NCBI RefSeq assembly: GCF_027924605.1
Contig: NZ_AP027042.1
Span: forward strand, 4,379,524-4,443,523
Direction: 5' to 3'
DNA length: 64,000 nt
Source: Dyella sp. GSA-30
GTDB taxonomy: Bacteria; Pseudomonadota; Gammaproteobacteria; Xanthomonadales; Rhodanobacteraceae
Part shown: piece after piece, positions 54,667 to 62,493 of the stretch
Layout of the letters: every line of letters begins with the position of its first letter
How positions within the stretch are numbered: position 1 is the first letter of the stretch
Position numbers and translations under genes: made by a program
The notes under the pieces: model-generated
Told to the model about the DNA's origin: nothing
Databases searched by the model: none
What the model saw: only the letters and a program-made list of their open reading frames with translations

Positions 54667-56097
54667 ATGCTTGAGAAAAGCTACCCCTACTACCTGGCCA
54701 ACAAGGCACAAACGTCCAAGGAAATGATGGACGTAACGGACAAGTACACCGGCAAGCGCGCCACCCGCGTCGCCGTGCCCGATGCAGCAGCGGTGGAAAA
54801 AGCCATTGCTGCAGCGGTGAAAGCGACTGTACCGATGCGCGAGTTCAAGCCATGGGCACGCCAGGCTGTGTTGCAGCATTGCGCCGATCGTTTCGAAGCG
54901 CGCCGCGAAGAACTGGCCTATGCGCTTTGCGTCGAAGCCGGCAAGCCGATCAAGGATTCCGACGGCGAAGTCACCCGCCTGATCGAAACCTTCCGCATCG
55001 CCGCCGAAGAGGCCGTGCGCATCAACGGCGAAACCATCAACCTGGAAATCGCCAAACGCCTGGACGGCTATCACGGCTATACCAAGCGTGTGCCGCTCGG
55101 GCCGGTGTCGTTCATCACGCCGTTCAATTTCCCGTTGAACCTGGTCGCGCACAAGGTCGCCCCGGCGATCGCCGCGGGTTGTCCGTTCGTGCTCAAACCG
55201 GCCGAACGCACGCCGATCGGCTCGCTGATCATCGGTGAAATCCTGGCCGAAACCGACCTGCCCAAAGGCGCCTTTTCGATCCTCAACCTGGACGGCAAGC
55301 ACGCCTCGCCCCTGGTCGAAGATCCACGCTTCAAGCTGCTGTCCTTTACCGGCAGCCAGATCGGCTGGGATCTGAAAACCAAGGCCGGCCACAAAAAAGT
55401 CACGCTGGAACTGGGCGGCAATGCGGCCTGCATCGTCGATGCCGATCAGGCCTCGAAACTCGACAAGGTCGTCGAACGCATCATCTTCGGCGCGTTTTAC
55501 CAGTCCGGGCAAAGCTGCATCAGCGTGCAGCGCATCTACGTGCACGAATCGATCTACGACGAACTCAAGCGCAAGCTGGTGAACGCCACCAAGAAACTGA
55601 AATCCGGCGACCCGAAAAAGAAAGACACCTTTATCGGCCCGATGATCGATGAAGTCGCGGCGACACGCCTGCATGACTGGATCGAAGAAGCACGCAAGGC
55701 CGGCGCCAAACTGCTATGCGGCGGCAAGCGCACCGGCGCGATGCTGGAAGCGACCTTGATGGAGAACGTGCCCGAAACCGCCAAGGTCAATCGCATGGAA
55801 GTATTCGGCCCCTTCGCCCTGCTCGCACCGTTCAAGACATTCGACGACGTGGTGTCGATGGTCAACGACTCGGACTATGGTCTGCAGGCCGGCATATTCA
55901 CTGACAGCCTCAATCATGCGATGCGCGCGTGGAACGAACTCGATCAGGGCGGCGTGATAGTCAACGATATCCCGAGCTTCCGCGTCGACAACATGCCGTA
56001 TGGCGGGGCGAAGTATTCGGGCATCGGACGCGAAGGCGTGAAGTATGCGATCGATGATATGAGTGAGTTGCGGTTGATGGTGATTCGGGATTTGTGA
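54667..56097 (+). CDS. Aldehyde dehydrogenase family protein
   Basis: A 476-residue NAD(P)-dependent aldehyde dehydrogenase. The cofactor motif is FTGSQIGWDLK, the general base Glu in LELGGNAACIV, the catalytic Cys in GQSCISVQRIYV. The substrate-tunnel segment EVFGPFALLAPFKTFDDVV and the C-terminal PYGGAKYSGIGREGVKYAIDDM are typical. It oxidises an aldehyde to an acid; the aldehyde is unknown. It lies 13 bases after the acetolactate synthase-like gene in a probable two-gene operon. Repeats follow. Confidence 0.9.
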   Translation: MLEKSYPYYLANKAQTSKEMMDVTDKYTGKRATRVAVPDAAAVEKAIAAAVKATVPMREFKPWARQAVLQHCADRFEARREELAYALCVEAGKPIKDSDGEVTRLIETFRIAAEEAVRINGETINLEIAKRLDGYHGYTKRVPLGPVSFITPFNFPLNLVAHKVAPAIAAGCPFVLKPAERTPIGSLIIGEILAETDLPKGAFSILNLDGKHASPLVEDPRFKLLSFTGSQIGWDLKTKAGHKKVTLELGGNAACIVDADQASKLDKVVERIIFGAFYQSGQSCISVQRIYVHESIYDELKRKLVNATKKLKSGDPKKKDTFIGPMIDEVAATRLHDWIEEARKAGAKLLCGGKRTGAMLEATLMENVPETAKVNRMEVFGPFALLAPFKTFDDVVSMVNDSDYGLQAGIFTDSLNHAMRAWNELDQGGVIVNDIPSFRVDNMPYGGAKYSGIGREGVKYAIDDMSELRLMVIRDL

Positions 56098-56757
56098 TGG
56101 TAGGAGCGAGTGGAGAGGAGTGAGGAGTAAGTAAGAGCGCCACCCCACTCCTTGCCCCAAACCTCCCTACTTCGTCATTCCGGCGCAGGCCGGAATCCAT
56201 TCCTCAAGGTTTCCGCTAGCAAAACGTTATCTGACGAGCGAGAGCCTGAAGAATAGATTCCGGCCTGCGCCGGAATGACGAGAGGGGTAGGCGAAGGTGA
56301 AGGAACACCTTAAGTCCTCACTGCCGCGACGCCTCGCGCACAGATTCGGCGTACCTCAGAAGCGCCAGAAGCGTCCCCTGTCGGTTCGAGTAGGCGGTAC
56401 GAACGGTTTTATCTCTCAATGCTGCTCAGAGCTCTTGATCCACAGGCCATTTCTCTTGGGTTACTTTCTCTTTACTCCGGACCTAAAGGTCCTCCGCCCT
56501 CCGGGCCGGCTTCGCCGTTCGCATGCGCTACGCGCAAGCGTGGGCCAGCAAAGAAAAAGTGACTCGCTCGCCGGCAGGCGAGTGAAACGCCCGCTGCGTA
56601 AGCGGCCAGGTCGCCGAAGCATCCCGGCAAGAACCAAACACTGACGCCACTGGGTTCCGGCCTACGCCGGAATGACGAAGTAGAAGAGTCACGTCAAGCA
56701 TGACAGTCACTGGGTCCCGGCCTTCGCCGGGACGACGAGCTGAGGGGCAACAGCCCC
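56098..56757. repeat. 660-base repeat island: four short palindromes and a longer element
   Basis: This gap between the aldehyde dehydrogenase and YdcF-like genes holds no gene. Four copies of the 25-bp palindrome lie at about 56173-56196, 56258-56281, 56653-56678 and 56713-56739, the second to fourth inverted to the first. Between them is a ~350-base element (about 56297-56645) with imperfect terminal-type repeats GTTACTTTCTCTTTACT (56459) and its near-complement AGCAAAGAAAAAGTGACT (56547), and a GGACCT/AGGTCC hairpin at 56480-56493. It resembles interspersed non-coding elements of Xanthomonadales. No transposase is present. Confidence 0.75.
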
Positions 56758-57504
56758 CTACTTCACCTTCGGCGCATTCCAGCCCATAAACTCATAAACG
56801 TCATACCGCCAAGCCCCAACATACTCATGCAACGCCGCATCCGTCAGCGCCAGATTCCAAGCGGATGGCCACACACTCAACGTAGCCCCCATAAAATCCC
56901 CACGCACCGGCTCCGGCCGTATCCCGAAATGCGCGAAATAAAGCAGGCTACGACGAAGATGCAAACCTGAGCTCACCAGCCAGGTACGTTCGGGTTGATA
57001 ACCATCCAGCAGCGGCCGACTGAACTGCGCGTTCTGCCAGGTACTGGCACTGCGTGGCTCGATGATCTGATCGCTCGCCGGCACACCCAGTCGCTCCAGC
57101 ACCTTGCCATACACCACCGCCTCCGCCACACCGTGATGCTGTGGATCCCCACCGCTGACCAATACCTTGCAATCGCGATCGGCCAGGTGGCAGGAGCGAT
57201 AAAGCTCGGCGGCGGTATCGATGCGGCCATAGGCAAACAGGGTCGGTTCGATATCGTCACCGCTTACTCGCTCCGTGCCCGCCCCTAGCAAGACGATGGC
57301 ATTGCGCTGAGCCCAATCGGCATCGGTACGCAGGGCGTAAGGTGACTGCAGCCCGCTCATCAACCAGCGCGGAAGCGGCCCGCAACCGGCCAGCACCACC
57401 AGCAACGCAGACAGCCATAGCGCGGCCGTGCCCGTACGCGACCAACGCCAACGACGTAGCAACAGACCGACGATCAGCAAACAGGCGCAGATGCCAAGAA
57501 TCAT
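56758..57504 (-). CDS. YdcF/ElyC-like DUF218 protein
   Basis: A 248-residue protein with two N-terminal membrane helices (ILGICACLLIVGLLL and TAALWLSALLVVLAGCG) and a periplasmic DUF218 domain: AIVLLGAGTERV, LVSGGDPQHHGVAEAVVYGKVL, EPRSASTWQNAQFSRPLL and WLVSSGLHLRRSLLYFAHFGI. ElyC and SanA relatives take part in envelope assembly and lipid-carrier recycling; the biochemical activity is unclear. The gene is divergent from the lipase-like gene. Confidence 0.87.
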   Translation of the reverse strand: MILGICACLLIVGLLLRRWRWSRTGTAALWLSALLVVLAGCGPLPRWLMSGLQSPYALRTDADWAQRNAIVLLGAGTERVSGDDIEPTLFAYGRIDTAAELYRSCHLADRDCKVLVSGGDPQHHGVAEAVVYGKVLERLGVPASDQIIEPRSASTWQNAQFSRPLLDGYQPERTWLVSSGLHLRRSLLYFAHFGIRPEPVRGDFMGATLSVWPSAWNLALTDAALHEYVGAWRYDVYEFMGWNAPKVK

Positions 57505-57610
57505 GGATATTCCCTCGTTGTTGCTATCAGCTTAGCCGCCTGATGCGACATACGTCGAACAGGCTGTCATCCGATCGCGCGATACTTCGGCCCAGGCAAG
57601 GAGTCGAATC

Positions 57611-59035
57611 ATGACCACGCTGGTTTTCGTGCACGGCTGGAGCGTTACCAATACATCCACTTATGGCGAGCTTCCCACGCGGGTGCAGCAGCGCGCCGCG
57701 GCTGCCGGCCTGGGGTTGACGATTGCCGACCTGTGGCTTTCCGAATATGTGAGCTTTGACGACACCGTCACCATGGGCGACCTGGTGCGCGGCTTCGATC
57801 ACGCACTGCGCGACCTGCATCTGCTCGACAGCCGCTTTGCCTGCGTCGCCCACTCCACCGGCGGCCCGGTAGTGCGCGAGTGGCTGCGGGCTCAACGCGA
57901 GCGGCCCGGTGCGCACAGCACGATCCGGCTCAGTCATCTGATCATGCTGGCGCCGGCGAATTTCGGTTCGGCGCTGGCGCAACTAGGCAAGGGTAGCCTG
58001 GGAAAATTGAAGTCATGGTTGAACCATGTCGAACCGGGCCAGCGGATACTCGACTGGCTGGAATTGGGTAGCGCCGAGTCGCTGTCGTTGAACCTCGATC
58101 ACATTCATGGCGGCGATCCGGCAGCACATGGGCAGTTCCAATTCGTGTTGACCGGCGACCGTCCCGATCGCGCGCTCTACGATCACATCAACAGCTATAC
58201 CGGCGAGGATGGTTCCGATGGCGTGATACGCGTCGCTGCTGCCAACCTCAATGCCCGGCACGCGGTGCTGACGCGCAACAGCGCGGACACGTTGGCGCTC
58301 AACGTCACCCAGGCACCACGCAGTGCATTCAAGCTGATTCCCGGTGCGTCGCACTCGGGCGATACGTCCGGCATCATGACCGCTGGAGCGGATCACACGG
58401 TCGACAGCATCGTGCGCTGCCTGCGTATCTCCGACGCAACCGGTTACGCCGCGCTGTGTAACGACTTCGACAAGGAAAACGCCGCGCGCAATCAGGAGCC
58501 GGTCGAGCTGGAACCGGTCGGTCCGTTTTCGCCGCGTGTACATATCCACGATCCGCGCAGCCTGTTGATCGTGCGGCTGACGGACGAAGCCGATGAGCCT
58601 TTAGTGGACAGTCGTTTCCTGTTGGAAGCGGGTACGCCACCGAACCCGGACTGGATGCCGCAGGGTTTCATGCTGGACAGACAGGCCAATTCGCGGGCGC
58701 GGCATGTGATCTCGATGTTCTTGAACCATGCGCTGCTCGCTGGTAGCGAACGCATCGCCGATCCCCGCGATGGCCGCAAGACGCTGCGCACCGCCGTCCA
58801 GGCGCATCGGCCGTACAGCGTCAACATGCAACCGGCCGACCTCACCGGGCTGGTACACCACGCGGCGGCCAACATGCGGCAAGGCGACGACCTGATGGAC
58901 GTGCTGGGGCCGCATCAGACCACGGTGCTGGATGTGGTGATGCCGCGCAAGGTGCGCGAAGGCATTTTTCGGCTGACGCAAGTGCTGACGCCACGGGACT
59001 TCCGGGAGCCGACGGCGGGGAGCGTGATCCCGTAA
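57611..59035 (+). CDS. Lipase/phospholipase-like alpha/beta hydrolase
   Basis: A 474-residue protein. The start TTLVFVHGWSVTNTSTYGEL gives the oxyanion HGW loop. The nucleophile Ser is in CVAHSTGGPVVREWL, and LIMLAPANFGSALAQLG follows. The first ~270 residues look like a lipase fold. The remaining ~200 residues contain an unrecognised domain with many Asp/His. No signal peptide is seen, so it may act in the cytoplasm or be exported as an effector by an unusual route; phospholipase effectors sometimes have this shape. The gene stands alone before the ECF sigma gene. Confidence 0.8.
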   Translation: MTTLVFVHGWSVTNTSTYGELPTRVQQRAAAAGLGLTIADLWLSEYVSFDDTVTMGDLVRGFDHALRDLHLLDSRFACVAHSTGGPVVREWLRAQRERPGAHSTIRLSHLIMLAPANFGSALAQLGKGSLGKLKSWLNHVEPGQRILDWLELGSAESLSLNLDHIHGGDPAAHGQFQFVLTGDRPDRALYDHINSYTGEDGSDGVIRVAAANLNARHAVLTRNSADTLALNVTQAPRSAFKLIPGASHSGDTSGIMTAGADHTVDSIVRCLRISDATGYAALCNDFDKENAARNQEPVELEPVGPFSPRVHIHDPRSLLIVRLTDEADEPLVDSRFLLEAGTPPNPDWMPQGFMLDRQANSRARHVISMFLNHALLAGSERIADPRDGRKTLRTAVQAHRPYSVNMQPADLTGLVHHAAANMRQGDDLMDVLGPHQTTVLDVVMPRKVREGIFRLTQVLTPRDFREPTAGSVIP

Positions 59036-59086
59036 ACGGCGGTGCCATCTGGCACCTTCCCTACACTTTCCCTTAACCTCTATGCC

Positions 59087-59641
59087 ATGGATGTCGCCGT
59101 GGACGAGGATGCAACGCTGATGCTGGCCTATGCGCAAGGCGACGTAGCCGCCTTCGAGGCTTTGTATGCGCGTCATCGTGCCAAGCTTTTCGGCTTCCTG
59201 TTGCGGGCCGCTCGCGACCGCAGTACTGCGGAGGAGCTGTTCCAGGACACTTGGAGCCGGGTGATCGCCGCCCGGGTGCGTTACCAGGCACAGGCCAAAT
59301 TCAGCACCTGGTTGCTGCAGATCGCCCACAATCTGCTGATCGACAGCTACCGCCGCAAGCGCCCACTGGCCGAGGGCGAGGAAGCCGAGTTGGCACTGGC
59401 CCGGCACGAAATTCCGGAACACGAACAGCCCGAACACGCCCTATCCGATTTCGAGCACCGCCGACGCCTGCAGCTGGCGATCGAACAACTGCCCGATGAG
59501 CAACGTACTGCCGTGCTGCTGCGGCTGGAAAACGACTTGAGCCTGGAGGAAATCGCCCAGATCACCGGTGCCGGCCGCGAAACGGTTAAATCGCGACTGC
59601 GCTATGCCATGAACCGACTGCGCGAACAGCTGGCCGAATGA
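59087..59641 (+). CDS. ECF-type RNA polymerase sigma factor
   Basis: A 184-residue sigma-70 ECF factor. Region 2 is DVAAFEALYARHRAKLFGFLLRAARDRSTAEELFQDTW with the -10 recognition part FSTWLLQIAHNLLID. Region 4 is IEQLPDEQRTAVLLRLENDLSLEEIAQITGAGRETVKSRLRYAMNRLRE. Its stop overlaps the start of the next gene (ATGA), which encodes its probable anti-sigma partner. The target regulon is not visible. A TTG or other upstream start is possible, but MDVAVDEDATLMLAYAQGD is a usual beginning. Confidence 0.93.
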   Translation: MDVAVDEDATLMLAYAQGDVAAFEALYARHRAKLFGFLLRAARDRSTAEELFQDTWSRVIAARVRYQAQAKFSTWLLQIAHNLLIDSYRRKRPLAEGEEAELALARHEIPEHEQPEHALSDFEHRRRLQLAIEQLPDEQRTAVLLRLENDLSLEEIAQITGAGRETVKSRLRYAMNRLREQLAE

Positions 59642-60576
59642 CGACGCCACACGCCCCCGACGACGAACGCCTGCCCGGCGAAGACGAACTGTCTTCGCTG
59701 TACCGCAAGCTGCCGACCATCGAGCCGCCCGCCGCGCTCGATGCCGCCGTGCGTCGGGCAGCGGCCGAAGCGGTGAAGCCGGCGGTCGCCGTACACCGAC
59801 GTGCACGTTGGCCTGTCGCGCTGAGTAGTGCCGCGGCATTGGTTATCGCCGCTGGTCTGGCTTGGCGTATGGGGCAGATGCCGAGCAAACAGGACGAACT
59901 TCGTGAGGCCGCAGTGCAGCACGAAGCACAGACGGTGGCGACGCAAGCACTACCTCCGGTGGATCACGAGCGAACAGCGGCACAGTCAAGCCCATCGTTG
60001 CAGGCACCGCCGAAAATCATCGCACCGCCCGAGCCAGCCAAGATCCCATCTCCGAAGGCTCTGGCGCAGCACAAACAAATGGTGCGACCGCAGCCCCCAT
60101 TGGTAGAGGAGGCAAGCAGCAACCCGGTACCGGCGCCTCCTCCTGCCCCACCCGCACCGCCCGCACCACCTTCGGAAATCGTGGATCGACAGGCCGACGC
60201 GGCAATGAAAGCAGCGCCCGAGGCGGCACCGGCCGTCGCGGATCGGGCCGCGCAGGTCGAACGTGCCTTCCAGCAAGCTGGAGCCAGCTCGCAGTCCGCA
60301 CCTGCACGCAGATCCGCTGCGCCGATGCCTACGCAGGCGATGCCCGCTCCGATGGCTCCGCCACCCATGGCGGAGCAAGCTATGCCCGCTCCTGCGCCGG
60401 TTAACGACATGAGCTTCGACAAGGCCGCTACGCCCGAGCAGGAGTTGCAGAAAATCCGCAGCCTTTTCGCCAGCAACCAGCGCGACGATGCGCGCAAGCG
60501 GCTGGCCGACTTCCACCGCGATCACCCCGACTACGAGTTGCCCGCCGACCTGCGCGACCAACTGCTGCAACCATGA
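59638..60576 (+). CDS. Probable anti-sigma factor, single-pass membrane protein
   Basis: A 312-residue protein. The N-terminal ~60 residues (ELSSLYRKLPTIEPPAALDAAVRRAAAEAV) are cytoplasmic and resemble the short acidic anti-sigma region. One membrane helix (WPVALSSAAALVIAAGLAWRMG) follows. A long periplasmic Pro/Ala/Met-rich region comes next (repeats like APPAPPAPP and AMPAPMAPPPM), then a C-terminal ~50-residue helical part (EQELQKIRSLFASNQRDDARKRLADFHRDHPDYELP). No zinc-binding HxxxCxxC (ZAS) motif is seen. Overlap with the sigma gene (ATGA) supports a paired role. It also overlaps the YigZ gene. Confidence 0.78.
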   Translation: MTTPHAPDDERLPGEDELSSLYRKLPTIEPPAALDAAVRRAAAEAVKPAVAVHRRARWPVALSSAAALVIAAGLAWRMGQMPSKQDELREAAVQHEAQTVATQALPPVDHERTAAQSSPSLQAPPKIIAPPEPAKIPSPKALAQHKQMVRPQPPLVEEASSNPVPAPPPAPPAPPAPPSEIVDRQADAAMKAAPEAAPAVADRAAQVERAFQQAGASSQSAPARRSAAPMPTQAMPAPMAPPPMAEQAMPAPAPVNDMSFDKAATPEQELQKIRSLFASNQRDDARKRLADFHRDHPDYELPADLRDQLLQP

Positions 60577-61169
60577 GCGACACGCTGTACACGCTCGACG
60601 CTATCTGCCAGCACGCCGAAGAGATCAAGAAAAGCCGCTTCCTCGCCCAGGCCGCACCGGTAACCAAGGCCGATGACGCACTCGCCTTCGTGCGCCAGGT
60701 GAGCGACCCGGCCGCCACGCACAACTGCTGGGCCTACCGTATCGGTCAGGACTATCGCTTCAATGACGACGGCGAGCCCGGCGGTACCGCGGGACGTCCG
60801 ATCCTGCAGGCGATCGAAGGACAAGGTATCGACCGCGCGGTGGTGGTCGTGACGCGCTGGTATGGCGGCATCAAGCTTGGCGCGGGCGGCTTGGTACGCG
60901 CGTACGGCGGCAGTGCGGCCGAATGCCTGCGCCGTGCACCGCGTACGCCGATCGTGGCGATGGCGCAGCTCGCGCTGCATTGCGAGTTCGGCGAACTGGC
61001 CCTGCTCAAGGCACGGCTCAAGGATTGGATGGCACAGATCGAGCACGAGGCGTTCGATGCTACCGGCGTGTCGCTGGTACTGGGCCTGCCCGAAAGTCTG
61101 GTCGACGAAGCGCAGGCACGGATCACCGATATGAGCCGCGGGCGCATCCATCCACGGCGTCTGCCATAA
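60573..61169 (+). CDS. yigZ: YigZ/IMPACT-family protein (UPF0029)
   Basis: A 198-residue protein. The family hallmark is HNCWAYRIGQDYRFNDDGEPGGTAGRPIL with VVVTRWYGGIKLGAGGLVRAYGGSAAE; a smaller C-terminal ferredoxin-like domain follows. YigZ-type proteins relate to eukaryotic IMPACT; their function in bacteria is unclear. The start overlaps the anti-sigma gene by 4 bases, so it belongs to the same operon. Length fits the family. Confidence 0.93.
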   Translation: MSDTLYTLDAICQHAEEIKKSRFLAQAAPVTKADDALAFVRQVSDPAATHNCWAYRIGQDYRFNDDGEPGGTAGRPILQAIEGQGIDRAVVVVTRWYGGIKLGAGGLVRAYGGSAAECLRRAPRTPIVAMAQLALHCEFGELALLKARLKDWMAQIEHEAFDATGVSLVLGLPESLVDEAQARITDMSRGRIHPRRLP

Positions 61170-61270
61170 AAAAGCCAGTCGACCGCCCTGCATCGCGCAG
61201 CACGCACACCTAGACTCGGGCGCCTGCATCGCCGGCGTGGCGATGATGGAAGGGAAACCCAAGGATTCGC

Positions 61271-62419
61271 GTGAACCGTCTACCCGGTCTGGACCTGCTG
61301 CGTGCGATTGCCATCGTCTGGGTGATGACGTTTCACGCGTACATCGTCTGGGACATCACCGACGAGATCCGCCCTTACTGGCAATTCGGCTGGATGGGCG
61401 TGGATCTGTTCTTCGTGCTCAGCGGATATCTGATCGGCTCGCAGGTATTGAAGCCATTGGCGCGCGGCGAATCGCTGGACTTTAGCGACTTTTATCTGCG
61501 CCGCGCATTTCGCATCTTCCCCGCGTTCTTTGTCGTGCTGGCGCTATATGCGCTCTGGCCGGACTTTCGCGAACAGCCGGGCATGCAGCCGGTGTGGCAG
61601 TTCCTCACCTACACGATCAACCTGCTGATCGATACGACGAAGAACCTGGCTTTCTCGCATGTCTGGTCGCTGTGCGTGGAAGAACATTTCTACCTGCTGT
61701 TTCCCCTGCTGGCCTGGCTGCTGACGCGGCGCGCGTCACTGCGCAAGACGGTCACTGTCTGCCTGCTCATCCTGCTTGGCGGCATCGCGTTGCGCAGTTT
61801 TATCTGGCTGCACTGGATGCAACCCGTGCAGAACGCCGATGACAACCGCTACGGCACGATCTTTCTCGAACATATCTACTACGCCAGTTACTCGCGTCTG
61901 GATGGCCTGCTCGCCGGCGTGGTGCTGGCGACGATCCAGGTATGGCGGCCGGCGTGGTGGACACGCATACAGACGAAGGCCAATGGGGTCATGCTTGTCG
62001 GCCTGGCCGTGGTCGCCGCCGCCATGTGGATCTTTACCGACCGTACGGGTTTTGTAGCGACGTCGATCGGCTATCCGCTGCTTTCCCTGGGCCTGGCCCT
62101 ACTGGTTTGCGCGGCAAGCAGCACGCAAAGCTGGTTGGGACGTTGGCGCGTTCCGGGTGCGGGATGGCTGGCGCTGGCCTCCTACAGCCTCTACCTGAGT
62201 CACAAGGCGGTGTTTCATCTGGCCCAGAAGGCCCTGGCGGCGTATCCGCAGGTCCACGGCCTGGCGGCATTCGCCTGCTACGCGCTGGCAACCTTGCTCG
62301 CCGGCGCCCTGCTTCACTACGCGGTCGAGCGGCCTTTTCTGCGATGGCGCGATGCCTGGCTGCGACGCCCTGCGCAAAAACAGCTATCCATCGGCGTTAC
62401 CGACTCCGCCGGCGCTTGA
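61271..62419 (+). CDS. Acyltransferase 3 family membrane protein
   Basis: A 382-residue polytopic protein of the OafA/YrhL type. It opens with RLPGLDLLRAIAIVWVMTFHA (catalytic His region), then GWMGVDLFFVLSGYLIGSQVL, the RRAFRIFPAFF motif, and FSHVWSLCVEEHFYLLFPLL. About ten membrane helices follow. Such enzymes transfer acetyl or other acyl groups to cell-surface polysaccharides, antibiotics or lipids; the substrate is not evident. It starts 101 bases after yigZ and may or may not share its transcript. It probably starts with GTG at 61271. Confidence 0.9.
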   Translation: MNRLPGLDLLRAIAIVWVMTFHAYIVWDITDEIRPYWQFGWMGVDLFFVLSGYLIGSQVLKPLARGESLDFSDFYLRRAFRIFPAFFVVLALYALWPDFREQPGMQPVWQFLTYTINLLIDTTKNLAFSHVWSLCVEEHFYLLFPLLAWLLTRRASLRKTVTVCLLILLGGIALRSFIWLHWMQPVQNADDNRYGTIFLEHIYYASYSRLDGLLAGVVLATIQVWRPAWWTRIQTKANGVMLVGLAVVAAAMWIFTDRTGFVATSIGYPLLSLGLALLVCAASSTQSWLGRWRVPGAGWLALASYSLYLSHKAVFHLAQKALAAYPQVHGLAAFACYALATLLAGALLHYAVERPFLRWRDAWLRRPAQKQLSIGVTDSAGA

Positions 62420-62493
62420 GCTCGACGCGCTCAAATTGTTGAATGAGCGGGTAAAGCCCCCATGTGTGAGGCTTCCGAACCACGGCGATAGCG

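Noticed and set aside
53211-54668. Open frame of 485 codons antisense to the acetolactate synthase-like gene
   Set aside because: It is rich in His, Arg and Asp, as expected of the complement of a GC-rich gene, and has no motifs. The plus-strand gene has clear ThDP motifs.
56458-56563. Insertion sequence with transposase
   Set aside because: The imperfect inverted ends enclose no coding frame of transposase size or type, so I describe only a non-coding element.
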